A stretch of 64,000 bases of DNA, from assembly GCA_947503335.1 (NCBI GenBank), contig CANNCY010000001.1, forward strand, positions 620,001-684,000. Reading direction: 5' to 3'. The number at the start of each line of letters is the position of its first letter. Positions within the stretch are counted from its first letter, which is position 1. The DNA comes from an uncultured Pseudomonadales bacterium (GTDB lineage: Bacteria; Pseudomonadota; Gammaproteobacteria; Pseudomonadales; CANNCY01). Positions 18,940 to 27,312 of the stretch are shown one piece after another. A program made the position numbers and the translations under genes. Below the pieces are notes generated by a model. That model had not been told where the DNA came from. It ran no database searches and saw only the letters and a list, made by a program, of their open reading frames with translations.

Positions 18940-19912
18940 GATTTCTGACTGGCTCAATAAACGATGGTATAGCTCGCCTCGCGAGCTTTGGTTGTTGTGG
19001 CCGTTAGAACTGTTCTATAAAGCAGTCGCACGTTATCAAAGGCAACGTTTAACTAGCCATGCCCCAGGTGTTGATGTCAAAGTAGTTATCGTTGGGAATA
19101 TCTCGGTAGGCGGTACCGGTAAAACACCGACAATGATTGCCCTGGTTCGGCAGCTGACTGAGCGAGGTTTACGTGTCGGTGTTGTGTCTAGGGGCTATGG
19201 GCGCGACACAAAGGGTGTAATCAGTGTTAGTAGCGATCATACAGCATCGCAGGTTGGTGATGAGCCATTGCTTATTAAGCTCAACACTAATGTTCCGGTA
19301 GTGGTAGGCGAAGATCGTGTTGCCGCTGTTCGAAAACTGACCTCCCTATATCACCCCGACATAGTGCTATCAGATGATGGTTTGCAGCATTATCGCTTGC
19401 GTCGAGACTTTGAGATCGTTGTGATTGATTCGGCAAGAGGCACAGGCAATGGCCATTGTTTACCCCTAGGCCCGTTGCGCGAGTCTGCTCAGCGATTAAA
19501 AGAAGTAGATGCTATCGTTGTAAATGGTAGTGGCGAATTGATAGATCGAGGGGCTACCTCACATCAACTTTGTTTAAACCCGCAACTACCGCGCCAGATA
19601 TTTAACGATCAGATACTTAGTGCCGGCCAGTCAGTGCATGCTGTAGCGGGTATTGGCAATCCCCAACGTTTTTTTGACACGCTTAGGCAACTAGGTTTTG
19701 ATGTCGAATCACATGCTTTTGCTGACCACCACCTTTTTACGTCTGATGATTTTGTGGGAATGTCAGATAAACCTATTGTAATGACCTCGAAAGATGCGGT
19801 TAAATGCGCGAAATTTAACGACTTCGACCTGTACGAGGTTACACTTCAGCCCGAGGTAAGTAAGTCGTTAATCGATCAGATAGTAAACGTGGTGCAAAAT
19901 GACCGACACTAA
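18932..19912 (+). CDS. lpxK: Tetraacyldisaccharide 4'-kinase
   Basis: LpxK phosphorylates the lipid A disaccharide precursor at the 4' position, at the cytoplasmic face of the inner membrane. The 326-residue protein has an N-terminal amphipathic helix region and the modified Walker [14 protein letters not shown] (55-67). [14 protein letters not shown] and [11 protein letters not shown] follow in the order typical of the family. Overlaps with exbD (8 bases) and kdsB (14 bases) mean there is no room for the small Trm112/YcaR gene often found between lpxK and kdsB. Confidence 0.95.
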   Translation: MSKISDWLNKRWYSSPRELWLLWPLELFYKAVARYQRQRLTSHAPGVDVKVVIVGNISVGGTGKTPTMIALVRQLTERGLRVGVVSRGYGRDTKGVISVSSDHTASQVGDEPLLIKLNTNVPVVVGEDRVAAVRKLTSLYHPDIVLSDDGLQHYRLRRDFEIVVIDSARGTGNGHCLPLGPLRESAQRLKEVDAIVVNGSGELIDRGATSHQLCLNPQLPRQIFNDQILSAGQSVHAVAGIGNPQRFFDTLRQLGFDVESHAFADHHLFTSDDFVGMSDKPIVMTSKDAVKCAKFNDFDLYEVTLQPEVSKSLIDQIVNVVQNDRH

Positions 19913-20654
19913 CTACATCGTGGTGATTCCTGCTCGTTATGGATCTACCAGATTCGAGGGTAAGCCTCTGGCCTTGATTCAGGGTGTTCCAATGTTGCAA
20001 CGCGTTTGGCAGCAAGCGCAAAAAAGCTCAGCTTCACGTGTTGTGGTCGCTACTGATGACCAACGAATTTTTGATTGTGCACGCGAATTTGGCGCAGAAG
20101 TAGTCATGACACGCGATGATCACGTATCTGGCACTGACCGATTGGCAGAGGTCGCTGACAAGCTAGACTTCGCTGATGATGCAGTGATCGTTAATGTTCA
20201 AGGAGATGAACCACTAATTCCTGGTAGCGTTGTAGAGCAGGTGGCAGCAAATTTACAAACCTATAAACAGGCAGCAATGGCCACCTTATGCGAGCCGATA
20301 GAGTCGATAGACGATGTTCACAATTCAAATGTCGTAAAAGTGGTCGCCAATGACATCGGTTTCGCACAGTATTTTTCTCGAGCATCTATTCCCGTAAATC
20401 GAAGCGACAAGAGTGAATTGAGCCCTGCGGGTGTTTGGCGCCATATCGGAGTATATGCTTATCGAGCACGAACGCTTCGAGAGTTCGTGAAGCGCGGCCC
20501 GCATCCAATTGAATTAAGTGAATCACTCGAGCAGTTAAGAGTGATGATGTGGGGTGGGTTGATCCATATAGAGCCTGCCGTCGAAGCGGTGCCAGGTGGT
20601 GTCGATACTCCTGAAGATCTAGAGCGTCTGAATAGAGAGTTATCCAATGACTAA
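19899..20654 (+). CDS. kdsB: 3-deoxy-manno-octulosonate cytidylyltransferase
   Basis: KdsB activates Kdo with CTP to CMP-Kdo for the lipopolysaccharide inner core. The 251-residue protein starts with [17 protein letters not shown], the nucleotide-binding signature, and contains [17 protein letters not shown] and the Kdo-contact region [12 protein letters not shown]. Length is standard (about 250). The gene overlaps lpxK by 14 bases and ptp by eight, consistent with one envelope operon. Confidence 0.96.
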   Translation: MTDTNYIVVIPARYGSTRFEGKPLALIQGVPMLQRVWQQAQKSSASRVVVATDDQRIFDCAREFGAEVVMTRDDHVSGTDRLAEVADKLDFADDAVIVNVQGDEPLIPGSVVEQVAANLQTYKQAAMATLCEPIESIDDVHNSNVVKVVANDIGFAQYFSRASIPVNRSDKSELSPAGVWRHIGVYAYRARTLREFVKRGPHPIELSESLEQLRVMMWGGLIHIEPAVEAVPGGVDTPEDLERLNRELSND

Positions 20655-21087
20655 AGTATTGTTTGTTTGCCTTGGTAACATCTGTCGCTCACCAACAGCT
20701 GATGCGGTTTTTTCAGGCCTAGCTAAGCAGCTTGGTCGCGAAGATATCCAGGTTGATTCTTGTGGCACAGGCGATTGGCACATAGGCTATCCACCTGACC
20801 AACGAGCTGCTGAAGAAGCTAAGAAGCGTGGCTACGATATGAGTCATCTGCGTGCGCGACAGTTTAAAGCAGATGATTTAGATGCCTTCGACTACGTCTT
20901 TGCAATGGATAGCAAAAATTTAGCAGATATGAATGTAGGTCAGAATCATTCTGCTCAAGTGGGTCTTTTCTTAGAGATGTTTGATGGCCCTGGGGGTGAT
21001 GTGCCAGACCCTTATTATGAAGGCGGTTTTGATCATGTGTTTGACTTAATCGAGGCACAATCTAAACGGATACTGTCTAATATATGA
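20647..21087 (+). CDS. Low-molecular-weight protein tyrosine phosphatase
   Basis: The 146-residue protein has the P-loop CLGNICRS, with nucleophile Cys8 and Arg14, and the general-acid loop DPYYEG near residue 119. These enzymes dephosphorylate tyrosine residues, in bacteria often on envelope-polysaccharide kinases, but the substrate is unknown here. The gene is in the murB operon as in Pseudomonas, where it is called ptpA. Overlap of four bases with murB suggests coupling. No partner kinase gene is nearby. Confidence 0.9.
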   Translation: MTKVLFVCLGNICRSPTADAVFSGLAKQLGREDIQVDSCGTGDWHIGYPPDQRAAEEAKKRGYDMSHLRARQFKADDLDAFDYVFAMDSKNLADMNVGQNHSAQVGLFLEMFDGPGGDVPDPYYEGGFDHVFDLIEAQSKRILSNI

Positions 21088-22079
21088 GTGTCCAGTTAAC
21101 CGAAAGCTTTTCGGTGCCCAACACATTGGGGTGCCCTTCAACCGCAAGTTTGGGGGGGCGTGCAACTAACCGTGAACAGCTATTGTCGCTTATAAATCAG
21201 TCTTTAGATTTAGGAGTTAAGCCGCTGATTGTTGGTCAAGGGTCTAATATTCTTGCTGACAAACAGGTGCAGGGTGTTGTCATTGTTGCAGAGGGTGGAG
21301 ATATTTCTTTTGACGGAACATCGGTTGTTGCTGACGCCGGTGTTGCTTGGCAAAAAATCGTAGACGCTTCAATCGGGCGTGGTCTGCGGGGCTTAGAAAA
21401 TTTAACCGCTATTCCAGGTACTGTTGGCGCGTCGCCCATTCAAAATATTGGTGCCTATGGTGTCGAGGTAGCAGAATTTATTACTCAGGTGTCTTTCTAC
21501 GATTTTGATGAGCGCCGTGTCATTTCGCTTACAAATGACGACTGTCAATTTGGTTATCGCGATAGTATTTTCAAAAGGGCGTTGGCCGGAAAGGGCGCAA
21601 TCATTTCTGTCAGTTATCAGTTAAGCATCGAACGCCCATTCACTATTGATTACGGCCCGCTAGCTGCGTTGGCAAGTGATACTTTGTCTGCTGCCGAGTT
21701 GGCAGGGCATATCGAAGACATTAGGTGGTCAAAATTGCCTCGCCCCAGTGCATTGCCAAATGCCGGCAGCTTTTTCAAGAATCCAATCGTTGACAATAGT
21801 CTGTTAGAGCTAAATGATGATTTAGGTATCGACTTGGGGCCAAAGTTTGAGTTAGAAAACGGCTTAATCAAGCTGTCAGCGGGCTGGCTAATCGATCAGC
21901 TAGGTTATCGAGGGCGATTTGTCGGTGCTTGCAAAATGTATGATAATCATGCACTTGTGCTAACTAATCCTGATTGTGCATCGCTGAGCTCGGTGTTGGC
22001 GCTGGCCGACGATATAGTATCGAATGTTAAGTTACGTTATGGAGTGACGTTAGAAGTAGAGCCTAGGAGGCTTCATTAA
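21084..22079 (+). CDS. murB: UDP-N-acetylenolpyruvoylglucosamine reductase
   Basis: MurB is a cytoplasmic FAD enzyme that makes UDP-N-acetylmuramic acid with NADPH. The 331-residue protein shows the FAD-binding series VGQGSNILAD, GLENLTAIPGTVGASPIQNIGAYG and the catalytic YRDSIFK and NAGSFFKNP motifs. It is a type I MurB with the extra C-terminal fold around YDNHALVLTN. Starts four bases inside ptp and shares one base with the regulator gene that follows. Confidence 0.96.
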   Translation: MSVQLTESFSVPNTLGCPSTASLGGRATNREQLLSLINQSLDLGVKPLIVGQGSNILADKQVQGVVIVAEGGDISFDGTSVVADAGVAWQKIVDASIGRGLRGLENLTAIPGTVGASPIQNIGAYGVEVAEFITQVSFYDFDERRVISLTNDDCQFGYRDSIFKRALAGKGAIISVSYQLSIERPFTIDYGPLAALASDTLSAAELAGHIEDIRWSKLPRPSALPNAGSFFKNPIVDNSLLELNDDLGIDLGPKFELENGLIKLSAGWLIDQLGYRGRFVGACKMYDNHALVLTNPDCASLSSVLALADDIVSNVKLRYGVTLEVEPRRLH

Positions 22080-22720
22080 TGATCAAAACCATATTAGTCG
22101 ATGATCATGAATTAATACGATCGGGTATTGAGGCTTTATTTGCAGCAAGTGCCGATATAGATTTAATCGCTAGCTTTGCCAGTTTGGATGAAGCACTACC
22201 TACATTAGCTAGTTGCGACATACTTGTAGTTGATGCAATGCTTGGCGAGACCGATGCGATTGTACAGTTGTTGGGCGATAGTGAGCCTTGGATTACCCCA
22301 GATAAGATAGTAGTTGTAACGGGGCAGGGTGATGGTCAGTACATTTTTGGCATCGACCAAATGAATGTTGCTGGTTTGGTATCTAAAGCGTCTGATCCAA
22401 GTCAGCTGGTGGACGCGGTTAAGTCAGCTGCAGAAAAGAAGGCTTATCGCTGCCCAGAAATCGAGCGAATTCTCGAGTCAAACGGTGATCAAGACTCGCC
22501 CTTATTAGTTGCCCTTTCAGAATTGAGCCAGCGTGAACGTCAAATAGTTGACCGAAGTGCTGCTGGTCAGCGACCTACCGATATCGCCGAAGACCTTGGG
22601 TTGTCGGTCAAGACGATTAACACCTACAGGTATAGGGCATATCAAAAGCTCGGATGTAAGAATGACGTAGAATTAGCCCGAATGTTTGTCGAGGCTGGAG
22701 TCATTAGTGGCAGCGTTTGA
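22079..22720 (+). CDS. gacA: GacA/UvrY-type response regulator
   Basis: The 213-residue protein joins a receiver domain (about 1-115) to a LuxR-type helix-turn-helix (about 145-205, LSQRERQIVDRSAAGQ and DIAEDLGLSVKTINTYRYRAYQKLG). Position directly before uvrC is the usual one for GacA/UvrY, which controls small regulatory RNAs such as CsrB/RsmZ. Acidic pocket Asp8-Asp9, phospho-acceptor Asp52, Thr81 and Lys103 are kept. The segment after Asp52 reads AMLGETDA instead of the usual MPGxxG type, so the receiver is divergent. It shares one base with murB, an unusual link with an envelope operon. Confidence 0.82.
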   Translation: MIKTILVDDHELIRSGIEALFAASADIDLIASFASLDEALPTLASCDILVVDAMLGETDAIVQLLGDSEPWITPDKIVVVTGQGDGQYIFGIDQMNVAGLVSKASDPSQLVDAVKSAAEKKAYRCPEIERILESNGDQDSPLLVALSELSQRERQIVDRSAAGQRPTDIAEDLGLSVKTINTYRYRAYQKLGCKNDVELARMFVEAGVISGSV

Positions 22721-24521
22721 TCATCAGAGTTTTCTAAATAATCTTTCTAATCGCCCTGGCGTTTACCAAATGCACGACGCCAAGGGTGATATCCTTTATG
22801 TCGGTAAAGCACGCAATCTTAAAAAACGACTATCTAGCTACTTTAGAAATCATCTAGATAGCGTCAAAACAGCAGCGCTAGTGTCAAAGATTGCCGATGT
22901 ACAGGTGACGGTGGTGGCTTCAGACACTGAGGCTTTGTTACTTGAATATTCGTTAATTAGAGAGCAAAAGCCGCCGTATAATGTTTTACTTAAAGATGAT
23001 AAGTCGTTCCCTTACATCTATATTTCGACAGATCAAGAATACCCTAGGATAAGTTTTCATAGAGGCGCTCGTCGCGGTAAAGGGCGATACATAGGGCCAT
23101 TTCCTAATAGTTACTCGGTGCGCGAATCCTTAACTTTGTTGCAAAAAACGTTTCAGGTACGCCAGTGCGAAGACAGTTATTTTCAAAATCGTTCACGACC
23201 TTGTTTGCAATATCAAATTAAGCGCTGTTCAGGGCCCTGTACGCAAGAAATAAGTAAACAAGACTATGAGCGTGACGTAGATCGAAGCATTCGTTTACTC
23301 CAGGGTAAGGGCGAGCAACTTACTAGAGAGTTAACGAATGAGATGGAGTCGTGCTCGGCCGTGCTAAATTTTGAGCGTGCCGCCGATCTCCGCGATCAGA
23401 TAGGTCACCTTCGCAATCTACAAAAGAATCAATATATTGAGGGTGGTAAGGGCGATGTAGATTTGTTTGTTGTTCGAAGCAAAGGGTCGCTATGCTGCTT
23501 GCAAATGCTGTTTGTTCGCGAAGGGCGAGTACTGGGTTCGAGAAACTGGTTTCAACGGCGATTGATCGAGCAGAACGATGAGCAATTTGAAGAGTTGATC
23601 GTTCAGTATTATCTGTCGCAAGAGGCGCATACGTTGCCTAAAGAGATTGTTATCGAAAAATCCTTTGAAGGACTAGATAGCCTAGAAGCGCTGTTAAGTG
23701 AGCGCCGAGGCAGCGCAGTTACGGTTAAGACTAGTGTGCGTGGATACCGAAAACAATGGCTCGATATGGCGGTAGATTCAGCAGAACAGAATCTAAGGGC
23801 TAAGGTAGATTCGAACGACCGTTATACTCAGAGATTGCAAGAGTTAAGCGAGGTACTACAAGAAGACTCAATGATTAAGCGCATTGAGTGTTTTGATATT
23901 AGCCATAGTAGCGGCGAAGCAACGGTGGCGTCTTGTGTAGTTTTTGACGAGTCTGGTGCCAGTAAAGCCGATTACAGGCGGTTCAATATTGAGGGGGTGA
24001 CTGCCGGAGATGACTTTGCGGCGATGGCTCAGGCTGTTAAGCGCCGATATACGGCGATACTAAACGGTGAGATTGCACGGCCTGATCTATTGCTAATTGA
24101 CGGTGGCAAGGGGCAGCTATCTATGGTTCGTGAAGTTTTTGACGAGCTTCAGCTGTCTGGTTTGCGCGTGATAGGTGTTGCTAAGGGGGTTACCAGAAAG
24201 GCTGGCTTCGAAACGCTGTTTGAACTTGATGGTTCAGCCATTGCAGATTTACCAAGCCATTCACCCGCGTTGCACCTGATTCAGCAGGTTCGCGACGAGG
24301 CACATCGTTTTGCTGTTACGGGGCATAAACAAAAGCGTGACAAGGCTAGACGATCGTCGTCACTAGAGCATATCGATGGCGTGGGTCCCAAGCGTAGAAA
24401 GGCGTTACTGCAACACTTTGGTGGTATTGATAAAGTTAAAAAGGCGTCGGTTGAAGACTTAGCAAAGGTCGATGGCATTTCAAAGCAGATAGCGCAAGTC
24501 ATTTTCGACAGGTTTCACTAG
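22707..24521 (+). CDS. uvrC: Excinuclease ABC subunit C
   Basis: UvrC makes both incisions in nucleotide excision repair. Domains in the 604-residue product are GIY-YIG (RPGVY and ILYVGKARNLKKRLSSYF), a cysteine cluster near CLQYQIKRCSGPC, a UVR motif (FERAADLRDQI), an RNase H-like endonuclease with CFDISHSSGEATVAS and LLIDGGKGQL, and a helix-hairpin-helix tail. I chose GTG 22707, which has a GGAG 7 bases upstream and gives the usual short N-terminus. An alternative TTG at 22686 adds seven residues. It overlaps gacA by 14 bases. Confidence 0.94.
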   Translation: MAAFDHQSFLNNLSNRPGVYQMHDAKGDILYVGKARNLKKRLSSYFRNHLDSVKTAALVSKIADVQVTVVASDTEALLLEYSLIREQKPPYNVLLKDDKSFPYIYISTDQEYPRISFHRGARRGKGRYIGPFPNSYSVRESLTLLQKTFQVRQCEDSYFQNRSRPCLQYQIKRCSGPCTQEISKQDYERDVDRSIRLLQGKGEQLTRELTNEMESCSAVLNFERAADLRDQIGHLRNLQKNQYIEGGKGDVDLFVVRSKGSLCCLQMLFVREGRVLGSRNWFQRRLIEQNDEQFEELIVQYYLSQEAHTLPKEIVIEKSFEGLDSLEALLSERRGSAVTVKTSVRGYRKQWLDMAVDSAEQNLRAKVDSNDRYTQRLQELSEVLQEDSMIKRIECFDISHSSGEATVASCVVFDESGASKADYRRFNIEGVTAGDDFAAMAQAVKRRYTAILNGEIARPDLLLIDGGKGQLSMVREVFDELQLSGLRVIGVAKGVTRKAGFETLFELDGSAIADLPSHSPALHLIQQVRDEAHRFAVTGHKQKRDKARRSSSLEHIDGVGPKRRKALLQHFGGIDKVKKASVEDLAKVDGISKQIAQVIFDRFH

Positions 24522-24575
24522 TTGCCTTTTCAGCATTAGTGCATAGAATAGGGCATTAATCCTAGGCGAGTATCT

Positions 24576-25133
24576 ATGAACATCCCCAATACATTAACCT
24601 TTATTCGTGTTGCACTGGTGCCTTTGTTTGTGGTGGTGTTCTTGCTTCCATACCATTGGAGCTATGCAGCATCGGCAGTTATTTTTGGTGTGGCTGCGAT
24701 TACTGACGCGCTCGATGGCTATCTAGCACGCAAACTTAATCAGACAACCAAGTTAGGCGCATTCTTAGACCCAGTTGCTGATAAGCTGATGGTGGCGACA
24801 GCCCTAGTTTTTTTAGTGTTTAGATACAATGACCACGCATTTTTTGCTGTAGCAGCGTCGGTGATTATTGGCCGCGAAATAGTCATTTCAGCCCTTAGAG
24901 AGTGGATGGCTGAATTAGGTGCTCGTGCTTCGGTTGCGGTGTCGAATATTGGCAAGATTAAAACGATTATGCAGATTGCAGCGATTATCGTATTACTGTT
25001 GATCTCACCTAAGTCACCTGATTGGTTACTAGCGATAGGGTACGCACTGATGATCTTTGCTGCTGTGTTAACACTTTGGTCTGCAGTGGTTTATTTGCGT
25101 GCTGCGTGGCCAGCATTAAAAGAAAAGTCTTAA
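24576..25133 (+). CDS. pgsA: CDP-diacylglycerol-glycerol-3-phosphate 3-phosphatidyltransferase
   Basis: PgsA makes phosphatidylglycerophosphate, the committed step to phosphatidylglycerol. The 185-residue membrane protein has the CDP-alcohol phosphatidyltransferase motif DALDGYLARKLNQ...GAFLDPVADK around residues 46-71, with all three aspartates. The start MNIPNTLTFIRVALVPLFV is standard. It follows uvrC by 54 bases and precedes the two tRNA genes, a layout shared with many gammaproteobacteria. Confidence 0.95.
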   Translation: MNIPNTLTFIRVALVPLFVVVFLLPYHWSYAASAVIFGVAAITDALDGYLARKLNQTTKLGAFLDPVADKLMVATALVFLVFRYNDHAFFAVAASVIIGREIVISALREWMAELGARASVAVSNIGKIKTIMQIAAIIVLLLISPKSPDWLLAIGYALMIFAAVLTLWSAVVYLRAAWPALKEKS

Positions 25134-25174
25134 TTGTAAAAAGTACGCAAGTGACTGAAATTAAAGATAAAGGC

Positions 25175-25202
25175 TTGACCTTGAGAGCGTATTCAATAGA
25201 AT
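25175..25202 (+). promoter_or_regulatory. Promoter of the tRNA-Gly/tRNA-Cys operon
   Basis: TTGACC (25175-25180) and TAGAAT (25197-25202) are spaced by 16 bases, a strong sigma-70 match, and the first tRNA begins 14 bases after the -10 box. The GC-rich stretch AGGCGCTCC next to the start site is the type of discriminator found at growth-rate-controlled, stringent promoters. Confidence 0.7.
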
Positions 25203-25215
25203 AGGCGCTCCTTAA

Positions 25216-25291
25216 GCGGGAATAGCTCAGTTGGTAGAGCGCAACCTTGCCAAGGTTGAGGTCGCCGGTTCGAACCCGGTTTCCCGCTCCA
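25216..25291 (+). tRNA. tRNA-Gly(GCC)
   Basis: The 76-base cloverleaf has acceptor stem GCGGGAA/TTCCCGC, D-loop AGCTCAGTTGGTAGAGC, anticodon stem CAACC/GGTTG with loop TTGCCAA (anticodon GCC), T-loop GGTTCGAACCC, and an encoded CCA end at 25289-25291. All stems pair. Confidence 0.97.
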
Positions 25292-25298
25292 AGTTTAA

Positions 25299-25372
25299 GG
25301 CTCGATGGCAGAGTGGTGATGCAAACGACTGCAACTCGTTGTACAGCGGTTCGATTCCGCTTCGAGCCTCCA
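25299..25372 (+). tRNA. tRNA-Cys(GCA)
   Basis: The 74-base cloverleaf has acceptor stem GGCTCGA/TCGAGCC, anticodon stem AACGA/TCGTT with loop CTGCAAC (anticodon GCA), T-arm GCGGTTCGATTCCGC and encoded CCA. It lies seven bases after tRNA-Gly, so both come from one transcript. Confidence 0.97.
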
Positions 25373-25381
25373 TATTAAAAA

Positions 25382-25409
25382 AAACCAGCGTTATAGCTGG
25401 TTTTTTTTT
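25382..25409 (+). terminator. Rho-independent terminator of the tRNA operon
   Basis: AAACCAGC (25382-25389) pairs with GCTGGTTT (25396-25403) around a six-base loop, followed by a run of nine T residues overlapping the stem end. An A-run upstream could also serve the convergent gene on the minus strand. Confidence 0.88.
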
Positions 25410-25413
25410 GCCT

Positions 25414-25869
25414 TTAGATTGGTTGTTCGGGCGCCTTCATTTTGATGATTGGTATGCCCTGTAAGCCCGTCTCTAGCCAATTGTTAGGCAGAAGCCCTAG
25501 CTGTTCACAAAGGGGCATAAAATCTATTTGGTTATTCGTGTTGGCCAGGCGGCCGTCTTTGATGCTAAAGAATACACTGCCTACAGTTGATACCTTGGTT
25601 CCTGTGGTCGACGTGCCTTCAATAGTATAATAGGCAGCAGCTGAATCATGTTGTTCAACAAAGTCTACGATAGAGAATTTAATGTTGTTTATAAGCTGGC
25701 TAGCTTGATAGCGAAAGTACTTAAATTCGTCTGCATTGTAGGCCTTATTTAGGCGTAGCCCTGCGGTTTCAGCTGAAAAGTCCATAAGGTCATCGATGGC
25801 ATCGATATTGTTATCATGCCAAACCCTTTCAAACCAAATCTCTAACAATTGCCGGTAGTTGCTGCTCAT
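25414..25869 (-). CDS. SnoaL/NTF2-like fold protein
   Basis: The 151-residue protein resembles SnoaL-like or ester-cyclase members of the NTF2 fold: N-terminal helices YRQLLEIWFERVWHDNN, then a strand pattern ending VGSVFFSIKDGRLANTNNQID. No signal peptide is present. Many such proteins bind small hydrophobic molecules and some are enzymes, but I see no conserved residues that fix a reaction. It ends next to the tRNA terminator and is probably monocistronic. Function unknown. Confidence 0.65.
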   Translation of the reverse strand: MSSNYRQLLEIWFERVWHDNNIDAIDDLMDFSAETAGLRLNKAYNADEFKYFRYQASQLINNIKFSIVDFVEQHDSAAAYYTIEGTSTTGTKVSTVGSVFFSIKDGRLANTNNQIDFMPLCEQLGLLPNNWLETGLQGIPIIKMKAPEQPI

Positions 25870-25970
25870 ACTCGTGAGCTCCCTCTCCGTGTTGTTATCG
25901 TTTCCGTATCAACTATATAGTAAGCGCAAGATAAATGTGAACTGGATCACAGAAAAAATTTCGAGTCATG

Positions 25971-26001
25971 TAAAAAAACGCCCTGCATGAGGCAGGGCGT
26001 T
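25971..26001 (-). terminator. Rho-independent terminator after the desaturase gene
   Basis: On the minus strand ACGCCCTGC pairs with GCAGGGCGT (25978-25986 with 25992-26000, loop of five) and is followed by seven U residues (plus-strand A-run 25972-25978). It ends transcription of the fatty acid desaturase gene. Confidence 0.9.
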
Positions 26002-26025
26002 CGTAAGCGGTTATACCAGCTTGGT

Positions 26026-27231
26026 TTAGCCGTATACGGGGATCTGATAGCGGAGGCTTTTCACTGAGAGCATAAATGCTTCGCGCTTTAGTTTCATCTG
26101 CTTGCGGGCGTGTTCGATCTCATTTGCTAGCTCGATGCGGCGAGCAGAGGCTTTTTCAAGCAGTTTTGATTCGGCCTTTAACTGTTCGAAGCGTTGAACC
26201 GCATCAAGCCATTCGCCTTTTAGCTGCTCTACCTTATGTTCTAGTTGCTCGATTAATGGTGAGCGCGGTTGGCCAACGACGTTTGCAAGTTTTCGCTTTG
26301 CAATGATCTCGGCTTCTTGTTGTTTACTCGCACGGCGCAGGCCTTTGACTAAGCCAAGCGACTTTAAGCCAAGAATAACATAGCGGGTAGGGTCTAGTAG
26401 CCAGCCGCTAACGCCAAAGCCGTTGCGATAGTCGGTTGGAAAGTCATGGTGATCGCCGTGGTGGTTACCCTCACCAAGAGGCCCCATCCATACATAGTTG
26501 TTGACTGCAGAGCTGCGTAGACCTTTGGTGAAGCCCCACATGTGGGTAATCGAGTTGACTGTCCATGTGTTGTGCTGAGCCAGTACCATGCCGATTAATG
26601 AGGCGCCAAGCAGTGCGAACATACCTACAAAGCCGTCTAAGTAAAAACCTATACCCATAGGAAGCAAGAAGATCCAAAAGATCATTAATGGAAGGTAGAA
26701 CTTGTCTTGCCATACGATCACGGGATGATTTTTAGCTTTATATGCTCGCTCATATTCAACACTGTCAGGATGGTCGAAGAAATAGGTGACGATGTGTGAC
26801 CAAAGAAGGTTGCGTGTACCGTCGTGGAACCATGTAGCGCTGTATGGGTCGAGATGATGCTTGCCATGTCGATCAACACCGTGGTGAATAACATGATTCG
26901 CAGCCCATTTTCTAACGCTTGCTTGTACGGCTAATACCTGGCCGAATAGGCAGAAAAATAGGTGCACCGGATAGCTCACGTGTTTAGCTGCGCTGTGAGC
27001 AATGAGGCGGTGTGTGTAAACAGTAGTCGACAGCGAGCCGATTAGTGCATGTGTAAGCGCCCATGCTAGAGCAATGTAACCCCATCCTGTATCAGCCACT
27101 GCCATCCAGATGGCGGCACTTAGTGCTAGTAGGTGAGTTATAACGATAAAAGGTACGTTGACCCAGTCAATCTTAAAACCGTGCGAGAACAGCTCTCGAA
27201 AGGTTTTATACAGGGGTTTGGGGTTGGCCAT
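26026..27231 (-). CDS. Acyl desaturase with C-terminal coiled coil
   Basis: The 401-residue protein belongs to the membrane fatty acid desaturases that use a di-iron site to put a double bond (usually delta-9) into acyl chains. The three histidine boxes are HRLIAH (His74, His79), HVIHH (113-117) and GEGNHHGDHH near 255-264, between pairs of membrane helices. After about residue 305 a charged coiled-coil tail follows (IEQLEHKVEQLKGEW, then LLEKASARRIELANEIEHARKQ), rarely described in such enzymes. It likely adjusts membrane fluidity. Substrate (acyl-CoA or phospholipid) cannot be told. It is read alone and followed by a strong terminator. Confidence 0.87.
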   Translation of the reverse strand: MANPKPLYKTFRELFSHGFKIDWVNVPFIVITHLLALSAAIWMAVADTGWGYIALAWALTHALIGSLSTTVYTHRLIAHSAAKHVSYPVHLFFCLFGQVLAVQASVRKWAANHVIHHGVDRHGKHHLDPYSATWFHDGTRNLLWSHIVTYFFDHPDSVEYERAYKAKNHPVIVWQDKFYLPLMIFWIFLLPMGIGFYLDGFVGMFALLGASLIGMVLAQHNTWTVNSITHMWGFTKGLRSSAVNNYVWMGPLGEGNHHGDHHDFPTDYRNGFGVSGWLLDPTRYVILGLKSLGLVKGLRRASKQQEAEIIAKRKLANVVGQPRSPLIEQLEHKVEQLKGEWLDAVQRFEQLKAESKLLEKASARRIELANEIEHARKQMKLKREAFMLSVKSLRYQIPVYG

Positions 27232-27280
27232 ATATTACTACTTATATGATTAAATCAGGTGTATACAATAGCAGTTTTTA

Positions 27281-27304
27281 GGGGCTAAGCGAAGCGTTAG
27301 CCCC
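27281..27304 (-). terminator. Hairpin after the PuuB-like gene
   Basis: GGGGCTAA (27281-27288) and TTAGCCCC (27297-27304) form a perfect 8-bp stem with an internal GCGAAGCG loop that can add two more pairs. It lies just beyond the stop of the minus-strand oxidase gene. No clear U tract follows on that strand, so it may act as an mRNA end stabiliser rather than a strict terminator. Confidence 0.5.
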
Positions 27305-27312
27305 CGAAAAGC

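Noticed and set aside
22686-22706. TTG start of UvrC
   Set aside because: GTG 22707 has a GGAG at the right distance and gives the usual N-terminus.
25216-25372. tRNA attachment site with an integrated island
   Set aside because: The flanks after tRNA-Cys hold a terminator and ordinary genes, and I saw no repeat of the tRNA 3' end nearby.
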